Positions 1 through 5,298 of a stretch of DNA of 5,298 nucleotides are shown piece after piece. Under the pieces are notes generated by a model. That model was not told where the DNA came from and did not search any database. It worked only from the letters and a program-made list of their open reading frames with translations. The DNA is taken from the NCBI GenBank assembly GCA_020249415.1, contig JADCFR010000512.1, positions 1 to 5,298 of the forward strand, read 5' to 3'. Each line of letters starts with the position of its first letter. Within the stretch, counting starts at the first letter, position 1. The stretch is from Roseomonas sp. (GTDB lineage Bacteria > Pseudomonadota > Alphaproteobacteria > Acetobacterales > Acetobacteraceae). The position numbers and the translations under genes are program-made.

Positions 1-420
1 CAAAAGGCTTTCCAGATTAATCGCACTTTGGGTGATGGTGATCTCATTGCCGTCGCGCAGAATGCGCGTATCGCCGCCCGGCACCAGGGCCACATATTTG
101 CCGCCGAGCAAACCCTCGCTTGAAATCTCGGCCGAGGTGTCATGCGGCAGCTTAAGCCCCGCATCGACGCGGAGTGTCAGCACGGCAAGGAAGCTTTCCG
201 GGTCAATCCGCTGCGCGACAACCTGGCCAACCTTCACGCCGGCAATGCGCACATCAGACCCTTGGCCAAGGCCATCAATGCGGTCGAATTTCGCGGTCAG
301 ATTCATGCCCGGCCCGGAAAAGCTGCGCCCCGTGCTGGTAACGGCATAGCCAAGGAAGCCGGCAGCTACCGCCAGCACCACGATACCGGTCAGGATTTCA
401 GCGATTGAGCGCTCTTGCAT
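1..420 (-). CDS. mlaD: MlaD-type MCE-domain protein of the Mla phospholipid transport system, 3' end cut by the window
   Basis: Reading from 420 to 1 gives 140 residues with no stop, so only the C-terminal end is missing. A short cytoplasmic N-terminus is followed by one membrane anchor (about residues 8-28, ILTGIVVLAVAAGFLGYAV). A single MCE domain follows (about 38-120), with FDRIDGLGQGSDVRIAGVKVG and the diagnostic EGLLGGKYVALVPGGD near 102-117. The tail (ITITQSAINLESLL) matches where MlaD proteins normally end with an S-A-x-x-L-E-x-L-I motif, so perhaps 10-25 residues are lost. In the family, MlaD is an inner-membrane-anchored periplasmic hexamer that binds phospholipid and works with the MlaF/MlaE ABC transporter to keep the outer membrane asymmetric. 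The ATG at 420 is preceded by an in-frame TAG at 435-433, so no earlier start is available. No clear Shine-Dalgarno is seen; a 13-nt palindrome sits there instead. It lies 131 nt downstream of the NDUFA12 gene on the same strand, a likely shared transcript. Confidence 0.92.
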   Translation of the reverse strand, partial: MQERSIAEILTGIVVLAVAAGFLGYAVTSTGRSFSGPGMNLTAKFDRIDGLGQGSDVRIAGVKVGQVVAQRIDPESFLAVLTLRVDAGLKLPHDTSAEISSEGLLGGKYVALVPGGDTRILRDGNEITITQSAINLESLL

Positions 421-421
421 G

Positions 422-556
422 AGACGGGCCGTCTAAAGGTGCGATCGCTGCTGTCGGTTTACGACAGAAGCGTGAATCGGCCCGCCAAACATGCGGCTAG
501 TGGTGCGCGGGGTTATTCCCGGGGCGGGGAAGATCAGCATGGATCGCACCACTAGC
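422..556 (-). promoter_or_regulatory. Inverted-repeat-rich leader between the NDUFA12 gene and mlaD
   Basis: Four perfect inverted repeats are visible. One has 12-bp arms at 496-507 and 545-556 with a 37-nt loop; the NDUFA12 stop codon lies inside one arm. One has 9-bp arms at 438-446 and 542-550, sharing bases with the first, so the two pairings exclude each other. A hairpin at 451-467 has a 6-bp stem (CTGTCG/CGACAG) and a 5-nt loop. A 13-nt palindrome at 422-434 (AGACGG G CCGTCT) ends two bases before the mlaD ATG, where a ribosome binding site would be expected. There is no U-tract, so this is not a standard terminator. A role in processing or translational control of mlaD is inference only. 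Confidence 0.4.
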
Positions 557-893
557 GCCCCGGCGTCCAGGCTTCGTAATCCCCGCCGCGGCTGGCCGAT
601 GGGTTCACCGGGCGCCAGGCCTCGGCGGTGCCGGTCATATTGGGGCGATGCTCCTTCTGCCAGGGGCGGCGCGGTGCGTCTTCGGGCAGGGGGTTTTCCG
701 TGGTGAAATGCAGCCAGCCCCACCATTCCGCCGGTACGGCGGAGGCTTGCGCTTCCTTGGCAAACAGCACGCGGCGCATGGGCCTGCCATAGGAATCGCG
801 CCGGCTGCGGGCTTCCCAATAGGTATTGCCGAAGCGGTCCTGGCCGATCTGACGGCTGGTGAGGCGGATGAACAGCGTATTGAGCAACTGCAT
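552..893 (-). CDS. NDUFA12/B17.2-family accessory subunit or assembly factor of NADH:ubiquinone oxidoreductase (complex I)
   Basis: The 113-residue protein keeps the family's conserved blocks in order: IGQDRFGNTYWE (16-27), RRVLF (40-44), EAQASAVPAEWWGWLHF (47-63), the central EWxGWLHxT core, HRPNMTGTAEAWRP (82-95) and a terminal YEAWTPG (106-112). The family includes the mitochondrial complex I subunit B17.2 and its bacterial homologues, which are almost confined to Alphaproteobacteria. They lie on the peripheral arm of complex I and aid assembly or stability; they are not catalytic. I chose the ATG at 893 over the TTG at 911. It begins MQLLNTLFIRLTSRQIG, as expected for the family, and has GGGAAG (899-904) five bases upstream. 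The stop is a TAG at 554-552. It is the first gene of a minus-strand unit with mlaD and diverges from the ribonucleotide-reductase-like gene. From memory, NDUFA12 next to mlaD is a common alphaproteobacterial arrangement. The length is normal and no key motif is missing. Confidence 0.93.
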   Translation of the reverse strand: MQLLNTLFIRLTSRQIGQDRFGNTYWEARSRRDSYGRPMRRVLFAKEAQASAVPAEWWGWLHFTTENPLPEDAPRRPWQKEHRPNMTGTAEAWRPVNPSASRGGDYEAWTPGR

Positions 894-925
894 GGCGGCT
901 TCCCGGAGCAAGCGAGATAAAACGT

Positions 926-954
926 GTTATCGCACAGCCGCGCGGGTCACGCAA
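926..954 (-). promoter_or_regulatory. Putative sigma-70-type promoter for the NDUFA12 gene
   Basis: On the minus strand TTGCGT (954-949) and GATAAC (931-926) are separated by exactly 17 bases. Transcription would start near 918-920, leaving a leader of about 25 nt before the ATG at 893. Each hexamer matches the TTGACA/TATAAT consensus at four of six positions. Position and spacing are good, but this is a by-eye call. Confidence 0.4.
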
Positions 955-977
955 AAGCTAAGCGATGCGCAAGCTAT

Positions 978-1025
978 CCACAGGATATTGTGTGTCTGAC
1001 CATGAAAAACCACTAAATAAGGCTT
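978..1025 (+). promoter_or_regulatory. NrdR-box-like operator pair upstream of the NrdJ-related gene
   Basis: The 16-mer at 978-993, CCACAGGATATTGTGT, agrees with the remembered NrdR-box consensus ACACWATATNTWGTGT at 13 of 16 positions, counting the free position; the mismatches are at positions 1, 6 and 7. A weaker copy, CCACTAAATAAGGCTT, begins exactly 32 bp downstream (1010-1025). Its left half is good and its right half poor. NrdR is the ATP/dATP-sensing repressor of ribonucleotide reductase genes. It typically binds paired boxes about three helical turns apart, which this spacing fits. The better box ends 65 bp before the ATG at 1059. The overlapping CTATCCACA (974-982) matches a DnaA box at eight of nine positions. 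The assignment is inferred from motif, spacing and context. Confidence 0.5.
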
Positions 1026-1058
1026 CTCAGGCTTTCGAGTCGCGCCTAGCATAGCCTC

Positions 1059-2555
1059 ATGGCTGGAATAGTCGGAACCATCTGGGCTGGGGTTGCGCTG
1101 CGGCGCTTGAAGGCGGGGGCGGATCCTGATGCGCCGCCGCGCGCTGTCGCCATTCCCGCGCCTTGGGAAGATGAAGCCGGGGAGGCGCTGGCCGCGCTCG
1201 CCCCGGGGGGTGGCCCGGCCACGCTGCCAAGCGTGGCAGAGGCCTGGATTCAGCGCCTGATGCTGCGCGGGCGGCGCCTTGGCCTGCTGGATGGCGCCGA
1301 TGCGGCGGAAAGCCTGGCCGCCGGGCTGCGCGCCCTGATCCTGGCCCGACGCGGCGCGCCGGGGGCGGAGATCTGGCGCGATACGCGGGGTGAGGGGCGT
1401 TTTGTGCTCAACCTGCCCGCCTTTTTGGATGGGGCAGGGGGTTTTGATGCGCCGGCCTATCGCGCGGCCTGTGCGCTTGCGGTGCAAACCCTTGATATCT
1501 GGGGCCATGGCAAGGCGGAAAGCCTCCGCCTTGGCTTTGCCGATCTGGCCGGGCTGCTGGCCGGTTTCGGCCTTCCCTATGACAGCCATGAGGCATGCGA
1601 TGTCGCCGCCGCCATTGCTGGCCTGACGCGTGGCGCGGCTGAGGCGGAATCCGGCCGGCTCGCGACCCGTTTTGGTGCGCGCCATGCGGTGGCGCTGATC
1701 TGCCCAACCCCGCCCGAGGAAACCGCCATTCCGGGTCTTGCCAAGGCAGCGCGTGCGGCCTTGGCGGCGGCAGCTTCCTCCCCAGGGCTTCGCCATCGCG
1801 GCTGCATTGCCCTCGCTCCCGCCGATGCGGTGGAAGCGCTGCTGGGCGCGGAAAGCGCCGGCATTGCGCCCGCCCCGGCTGCAAGCCGCCCGGCACGCGG
1901 TGAGGATGGGCGCATCACGCAGGTGCCAACCCGTGCAGCGGAGCGCGCTGGCGCTGATGCCGCCTGGTTGCTGGCGCCGGTGACGCCTCAGGCAAGGCGC
2001 GCCATGGAAGCGGCGGTGCTGCCCTTCCTGGATGCGCCGCCACCCGCCATGCCGGCACCGGCCGATCTGCCCGAAGCGCGCCGCGCTGCGCCAAGGCCGA
2101 TCCATGCGCCGATCAGCCGTTGCTGGCGCGTGGCCATTGCCGGGAATCGCGTGGCACTCCGCGCCATCGAAGATGATCGGGGCCATTTGCGGGAGGTTTC
2201 CTTCTCCCTCCCGCGCGAAGCGGCGATGACGCGCGCCCTGATGGAGGCTTTGGCCCAGGCGGTATCGCTTGGCCTTGCGCAGGGCGTGCCTTTGGCGAGT
2301 TTCGTCAATGCCTATGCCTATGCGCCCGGCCATGGTGGCGCGGTGGAAGGCGATGCGGGCATTCGCCGCGCGACTTCCGTGCTGGATTGGGCCTTTCGGC
2401 GGCTGGCGCGCGATTACCTGGGGCGAGAGGATTTGCCCGACCCGGTCGAGGAAGAAACGCTGCAACCGCGTGCGGCGGTGCTGCCCTTGCTTCCCTTGGA
2501 ATTGCCGGCGCATCCTTCGCCACGCCTGCGCCGCCAATTGCGCCCGGCGGCGTGA
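1059..2555 (+). CDS. Degenerate NrdJ-related protein (class II ribonucleotide reductase / TSCPD-type relative), probably non-catalytic
   Basis: This 498-residue protein resembles parts of the adenosylcobalamin-dependent ribonucleotide reductase NrdJ but is less than half its usual length (roughly 1,200 residues in alphaproteobacteria). FVLNLPAFLDGAGGFDAPAY (115-134) resembles the NrdJ stretch around NLMxFxD. LRLGFADLAGLLAGFGLPYDS (156-176) resembles the LGLGYANLGxLLM..GLxYDS block. VSLGLAQGVPLASFVNAYAY (402-421) and ATSVLDWAFRRLARDYLGREDL (438-459) resemble the C-terminal VDAF..ATSILDYxFRELAxxYL region. Residues about 351-460 correspond to the TSCPD-type end. Only five cysteines occur (138, 180, 215, 249, 355), with no CxxC pair and no NPCSE-type active-site motif. 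The N-terminal ATP-cone and the cobalamin/thiyl catalytic part are absent. Alanine/proline-rich linkers lie near 262-290 and 325-350. The ATG at 1059 is the first start after an in-frame TAG at 1047-1049; no Shine-Dalgarno is seen. Composition matches the neighbours, so this is not a fresh pseudogene. Its function is unknown; a regulatory or partner role in nucleotide reduction is inference. Confidence 0.75.
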   Translation: MAGIVGTIWAGVALRRLKAGADPDAPPRAVAIPAPWEDEAGEALAALAPGGGPATLPSVAEAWIQRLMLRGRRLGLLDGADAAESLAAGLRALILARRGAPGAEIWRDTRGEGRFVLNLPAFLDGAGGFDAPAYRAACALAVQTLDIWGHGKAESLRLGFADLAGLLAGFGLPYDSHEACDVAAAIAGLTRGAAEAESGRLATRFGARHAVALICPTPPEETAIPGLAKAARAALAAAASSPGLRHRGCIALAPADAVEALLGAESAGIAPAPAASRPARGEDGRITQVPTRAAERAGADAAWLLAPVTPQARRAMEAAVLPFLDAPPPAMPAPADLPEARRAAPRPIHAPISRCWRVAIAGNRVALRAIEDDRGHLREVSFSLPREAAMTRALMEALAQAVSLGLAQGVPLASFVNAYAYAPGHGGAVEGDAGIRRATSVLDWAFRRLARDYLGREDLPDPVEEETLQPRAAVLPLLPLELPAHPSPRLRRQLRPAA

Positions 2556-2647
2556 TTTCGGGTTTGGCGGAAATCAGCAGATCAGAGCAGCCTTCATTGT
2601 CTCAATACTGCTTCCGGTCTGATGGCTGCCATTGGTTAACGATCCTT

Positions 2648-2673
2648 CCGATCTGATGATTGCATCAGATCGG
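2648..2673. terminator. Hairpin between convergent genes, possible bidirectional terminator
   Basis: A perfect 11-bp inverted repeat (CCGATCTGATG / CATCAGATCGG) flanks a 4-nt ATTG loop. It lies 92 bp after the NrdJ-like stop and 17 bp after the DctM stop, in the only gap between two convergent genes. Neither side carries a run of T, so it is not a canonical intrinsic terminator. It could stop transcription with Rho or protect 3' ends. Confidence 0.5.
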
Positions 2674-2690
2674 CTGTTGATCCTTGACCG

Positions 2691-4295
2691 CTATCGTGGC
2701 GGCCCGAAGCTTGGCGGCGGCAGATCATCCTCCTCGGGTGGCGGCGCGACCTCAATCCGGATGGTACTGGGATCAACCCCATGCGGCTTATCAAGAAAGA
2801 AGGTAACGGTGATCGGCATGAAGATGACGATGGCGACCATGATCAATTGCAGCCCCACCCAGGGAATGGCGCCCCAATAGATATCCGCGCTGCTGATGGT
2901 CTTAGGAATGACGCTCCGCAGATAGAATAGCGCAAAGCCGAAGGGCGGGTGCATGAAGCTGGTTTGCATATTCACGCACAGCATCACGCCAAACCAGATC
3001 AGCGCCGCATCCGCGCCCACCACCGGGGTCAATAGCTTCTGCGCCACCGGTGCCAGCATCGGCACGATAATGAAGGCGATTTCGAAAAAATCGAGAAAGA
3101 AGGCCAGGAAGAAGACCAGCAGATTGACCGCGATCAGGAAGCCCCAAACGCCGCCCGGCAGGCTCGTCAGCCCATGTTCCACCCAAAGATTGCCATCCAC
3201 GCCGGCAAAGACAATGGAAAAGCAGGTTGCCCCCACCACGATGAAGGCCACCATGGAGGTGATGCGCATGGTTGCGCGCATGCCTTCCACGATCAGATCA
3301 TGCAGGGGCTTGTCCTGCCATGCACGCCAGCACAGCCAGATGACCGAAGCGAAAAATACGGAGAAGCTGATGCGGAAGGGCACCGTCTTCATGCCGACCG
3401 TATATCCAGCGATCAGGCAGGCAGCCACAGCGACCAAGCCGGCCGTATAGGCCAGCTGATCTAGCTTGGTCATTTTCGTATTGCGCAGCACCGCCAGGAT
3501 GATGGCGCCAACCGTACCCAGCGCGCCGGCTTCCGTGGGCGTCGCCAAACCAAGCATGATGGTGCCGAGCACCAGGAAGATCAGTACCCCGGCCGGGATG
3601 ATGCCCCACATGCATTTGATCAGCAGCGGGCGCCCCGTGAGTGTGCGCGGCACCGGCGGCAAATCCTGCGGCCGAATGATGGTCAGGAACCAGGTGTAAA
3701 GCGCGAAAAGCGCGATTTGCAGCAGCGAAGGCCCCCAGGCGCCGAGATACATATCACCGACAGAACGCCCAAGCTGATCGGCCAACACCACCAACACCAG
3801 CGAAGGCGGCACAAGCTGCGTAATGGTGCCGGATGCCGCCAAGACGCCTGTCGCGTAGCGGATATTGTAATTATAGCGCATCATCACTGGCATGGTGATC
3901 ATGGCCATGGCGATCACCTGCGCGGCGACGGTGCCGGTAATGGCGCCCAGGATGAAGCCCACAATAATGACCGAATAGCCAAGCCCACCCTTCATGGGGC
4001 CGAAAAGCTGGCCCATGCTTTCCAGCATATCCTCAGCGAGGCCGCATTTTTCCAATATCGCGCCCATGAGCGTGAAGAAGGGAATGGCGAGCAGCAGATC
4101 ATTGGCCAGAATACTGCCGAAAATACGCCCTGGGATGGCTTGCAGGAAGTCCAGCGTAAAAAGGCCCTGCGCCATGGAAATCATGCCGAAGAACAGGCCC
4201 ACCGCTGCCAGGGAAAACGCCACCGGAAAGCCGATGATCAGGAAGACGATCAGCCCCGCAAACATCAGGGGCGGCATCCACTCCAAGGGAATCAT
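2691..4295 (-). CDS. TRAP transporter large permease subunit, DctM family (mannitol/chloroaromatic-type, FcbT3-like)
   Basis: This 534-residue polytopic membrane protein is the transport subunit of a TRAP system, which uses a sodium or proton gradient to import organic acids or similar solutes delivered by a periplasmic DctP protein. Family blocks in order are: IIGFPVAFSLAAVGLFFG (20-37), IPFFTLMGAILEKCGLAEDM (71-90), MKGGLGYSVIIVGFILGAIT (101-120), AASGTITQLVPPSL (153-166), GLATPTEAGALG (249-260), FLDFFEIAFIIVPMLAP (400-416) and NMQTSFMHPPFGFALFYL (442-459). It is about 100 residues longer than a typical DctM of about 430. The excess is two extra hydrophobic segments (about 284-302 and 307-323) between the halves and a proline/acid-rich tail (505-534). 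Long forms are usual in the mannitol/chloroaromatic branch. The ATG overlaps the upstream stop as ATGA (4295-4292), and GAAAGG (4309-4304) lies eight bases upstream, so translation is probably coupled. Substrate cannot be read from the permease. Confidence 0.93.
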   Translation of the reverse strand: MIPLEWMPPLMFAGLIVFLIIGFPVAFSLAAVGLFFGMISMAQGLFTLDFLQAIPGRIFGSILANDLLLAIPFFTLMGAILEKCGLAEDMLESMGQLFGPMKGGLGYSVIIVGFILGAITGTVAAQVIAMAMITMPVMMRYNYNIRYATGVLAASGTITQLVPPSLVLVVLADQLGRSVGDMYLGAWGPSLLQIALFALYTWFLTIIRPQDLPPVPRTLTGRPLLIKCMWGIIPAGVLIFLVLGTIMLGLATPTEAGALGTVGAIILAVLRNTKMTKLDQLAYTAGLVAVAACLIAGYTVGMKTVPFRISFSVFFASVIWLCWRAWQDKPLHDLIVEGMRATMRITSMVAFIVVGATCFSIVFAGVDGNLWVEHGLTSLPGGVWGFLIAVNLLVFFLAFFLDFFEIAFIIVPMLAPVAQKLLTPVVGADAALIWFGVMLCVNMQTSFMHPPFGFALFYLRSVIPKTISSADIYWGAIPWVGLQLIMVAIVIFMPITVTFFLDKPHGVDPSTIRIEVAPPPEEDDLPPPSFGPPR

Positions 4296-4837
4296 TGCAC
4301 CGGCCTTTCGTAATGGGCTTCAAGGTCGGGAATATCATGCCCGTTCAGCGCTGCCACGCGTTTGATGAGTTCAGAAATGCCCTGCAGCGTCAGCAGGCCA
4401 AAGCCAAGCGGGATCAGGAATTTCACCGGCCAACGGAGCAAGCCGCCGGCATTGCTGGACCATTCATTCATGTGGAAGGACTGCATGAAGAAGGGCCAGG
4501 ACAGCCAGCCCAGCAGAATGCAGGCCGGCAGCATGAAGACGATGATGCCCGCGATATCGAGCAGGATCTGCCCGCGCCGCGATAGCATCATGTACAGGAT
4601 ATCCACCCGCACATGTTCATTGCGCTTCAGCGTATAGCTGGCGCCCAGCATGACGATGGCGGCATACATATACCATTGCGCTTCCAGCCAGGCATTGGAG
4701 CTCATGTCGAAGCCATAACGCATCATGGCATTGACGGAGCTGACCAGCACGGCGAGCAGCACAAGCCAATCGCAGATTTTGCCGATATTCTGATTGATCC
4801 AGTCGACAAACCGACTGAACGCCAAAAGTGGCGCCAT
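4292..4837 (-). CDS. TRAP transporter small permease subunit, DctQ family (mannitol/chloroaromatic-type, FcbT2-like)
   Basis: With the chosen start this is a 181-residue protein with four predicted membrane segments (about 22-36, 54-70, 92-114, 139-158), the DctQ topology. Typical family features are the conserved LEAQWYMYAAIVMLGASYTL (51-70) followed by KRNEHVRVDILY (71-82), then SSNAGGLLRWPVKFLIPLGF (127-146) and LLTLQGISELIKR (148-160). DctQ subunits pair with DctM to form the membrane complex and stabilise it. An upstream in-frame ATG at 4903 would add 22 residues (MAICEESRVLSG...) that look unlike the family, and its AGG sits directly against the ATG. The ATG at 4837 has AGGGGG (4853-4848) ten bases upstream and gives the usual length, so I prefer it. 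It is the first gene of the operon, overlapping dctM by four bases. No dctP lies between it and the window edge, unless one starts further right. Confidence 0.92.
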   Translation of the reverse strand: MAPLLAFSRFVDWINQNIGKICDWLVLLAVLVSSVNAMMRYGFDMSSNAWLEAQWYMYAAIVMLGASYTLKRNEHVRVDILYMMLSRRGQILLDIAGIIVFMLPACILLGWLSWPFFMQSFHMNEWSSNAGGLLRWPVKFLIPLGFGLLTLQGISELIKRVAALNGHDIPDLEAHYERPVQ

Positions 4838-5246
4838 TGAGCGAATACCCCCTGTTGGAAACCCTGTCCCGCTCAAGACGCGAGATTCTTCACATATTGC
4901 CATCCTGTTACCGGAGGCTGGCCCAAAAGGGAACAGATTGAAAGGGGCAGGAGGGTGAGAATTCGGTAATGCACCCCTTTTGCGCCCCGGCCTTCCCCTG
5001 CCAGGATGAGTGTTGCCAAGGGAAGGGCGTTAACCTGGCCCGGCCAATCCAAGAGAAATGCGGGCATTGCCGCCGCGGCCGCATCCTCCGGACGCCAAAA
5101 GGTCCGGCGAGGACATCACATGCCAAAGCTGGTCGCCATCCGCTTCCGCCCGCGCCGTCGCAGGGTTGGCGCGGGCGGGTCTTCCAGAAGCGCCAGACCG
5201 CACTGGCCATCACGCCCGATATCTTCAGGGCACTGTCGCCGAAGGC
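4838..5246. other. Gene-free stretch upstream of the TRAP permease operon
   Basis: Open frames here on either strand lack family resemblance and have the arginine-, proline- and serine-rich look of out-of-frame GC-rich DNA. Visible structure includes a bulged hairpin at 5084-5113: a 6-bp ccggac/gtccgg stem with an 8-nt loop, then tcct/agga after a 2-nt bulge. There is also an 11-nt palindrome at 5036-5046 (TGGCC C GGCCA). I could not pick out a convincing promoter for the minus-strand operon, although one must lie here or further upstream. Confidence 0.5.
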
Positions 5247-5298
5247 TCAAATTGGCCTTCGTTCATACACTTCCTCACCCCCCACCATCACCACCGGC
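5247..5298 (-). CDS. Possible C-terminal end of a gene entering from the right edge
   Basis: On the minus strand the frame starting at 5297 reads PVVMVGGEEVYERRPI and ends at a TGA (5249-5247). The V-x-x-V-GGEEVYE pattern resembles the last strand of metal-dependent amidohydrolases, which often end in a phrase like TIVGGEVVYE. Only 16 codons are visible, so this is a hint. The stop lies in the loop of a 7-bp inverted repeat (5240-5246 with 5255-5261). If real, the gene would precede the TRAP permease operon on the same strand, separated by about 410 bp. Confidence 0.3.
   Translation of the reverse strand, partial: PVVMVGGEEVYERRPI

Noticed and set aside
433..954. Minus-strand open frame covering the NDUFA12 gene in another phase, ending in a possible 35-codon small ORF (540-433)
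   Set aside because: The NDUFA12 frame is clearly the coding one. The short tail shows no family resemblance and no good ribosome binding site.
927..2537. Minus-strand open frame of 536 codons opposite the NrdJ-like gene
   Set aside because: It is the mirror of a GC-rich gene: arginine-, glycine- and glutamine-rich with no recognisable blocks. The plus-strand frame carries the RNR-like motifs.
3717..4313. Plus-strand open frame of 198 codons opposite the DctM gene
   Set aside because: It is histidine-, glutamine- and arginine-rich, typical of the antisense of a hydrophobic membrane protein gene, and overlaps strongly supported coding sequence.
4838..4903. Upstream in-frame start adding 22 residues to the small TRAP permease
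   Set aside because: The added residues do not look like a DctQ N-terminus, and the ATG at 4837 has a better-spaced purine-rich site and gives the usual length.
4908..5213. Minus-strand frames of 64 and 101 codons upstream of the TRAP operon
   Set aside because: There are no family motifs, no ribosome binding site at good spacing, and composition typical of non-coding GC-rich DNA.
5120..5298. Plus-strand frame starting MPKLVAIRFRPRRRR with GAGGA (5109-5113) six bases upstream, open to the edge
   Set aside because: The start context is good, but the translation becomes an unstructured Arg/Ser/Pro/His-rich string and overlaps the more protein-like minus-strand tail at 5247-5298. Sequence beyond the edge would settle it.
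1..5298. CRISPR arrays, tRNA or rRNA genes, insertion sequences, phage genes or defence systems
   Set aside because: No spaced direct repeats, cloverleaf, transposase-like frame or terminal inverted repeats were seen on either strand. The window reads as ordinary chromosomal genes.

Overview
The window looks like a high-GC alphaproteobacterial chromosome, probably Rhodospirillales or Acetobacteraceae-like. That rests on GC-rich codon use, an NDUFA12-type complex I accessory gene next to a Mla-type MCE gene, and a class II (B12-dependent) ribonucleotide-reductase-derived protein. The genus is inferred from gene content only.

Layout: (1) 1-893, minus strand: an NDUFA12-family gene (893-552) followed by mlaD, whose 3' end runs off the left edge. 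The 131-nt gap between them is rich in inverted repeats. (2) 894-1058: a divergent promoter region. It holds a plausible sigma-70 promoter for NDUFA12 and, nearer the plus-strand gene, a good NrdR-box-like palindrome with a weaker second copy 32 bp downstream. (3) 1059-2555, plus strand: a 498-residue protein that reads as a shortened and degenerate relative of the NrdJ class II ribonucleotide reductase. It keeps scaffold segments and the C-terminal region, but lacks the catalytic cysteines. (4) 2556-2690: a convergent intergenic region with an 11-bp perfect hairpin. (5) 2691-4837, minus strand: a two-gene TRAP transporter permease operon. The small DctQ-like and large DctM-like subunits overlap by 4 bp (ATGA) and resemble the mannitol/chloroaromatic-type (FcbT2/FcbT3) branch. 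No DctP solute-binding gene is present. (6) 4838-5246: no convincing gene. (7) 5247-5298: a possible last 16 codons of a minus-strand gene entering from the right.

How the parts may work together: NDUFA12 and MlaD are membrane housekeeping functions (complex I assembly, phospholipid trafficking) that share a strand and probably a transcript. The TRAP pair is a sodium- or proton-coupled organic-acid-type uptake permease that needs a DctP from elsewhere. The most interesting element is the NrdJ-derived protein. The NrdR-like boxes in front of it suggest, independently of its protein sequence, that it belongs to the deoxyribonucleotide-synthesis regulon, although it seems unable to catalyse the reaction itself.
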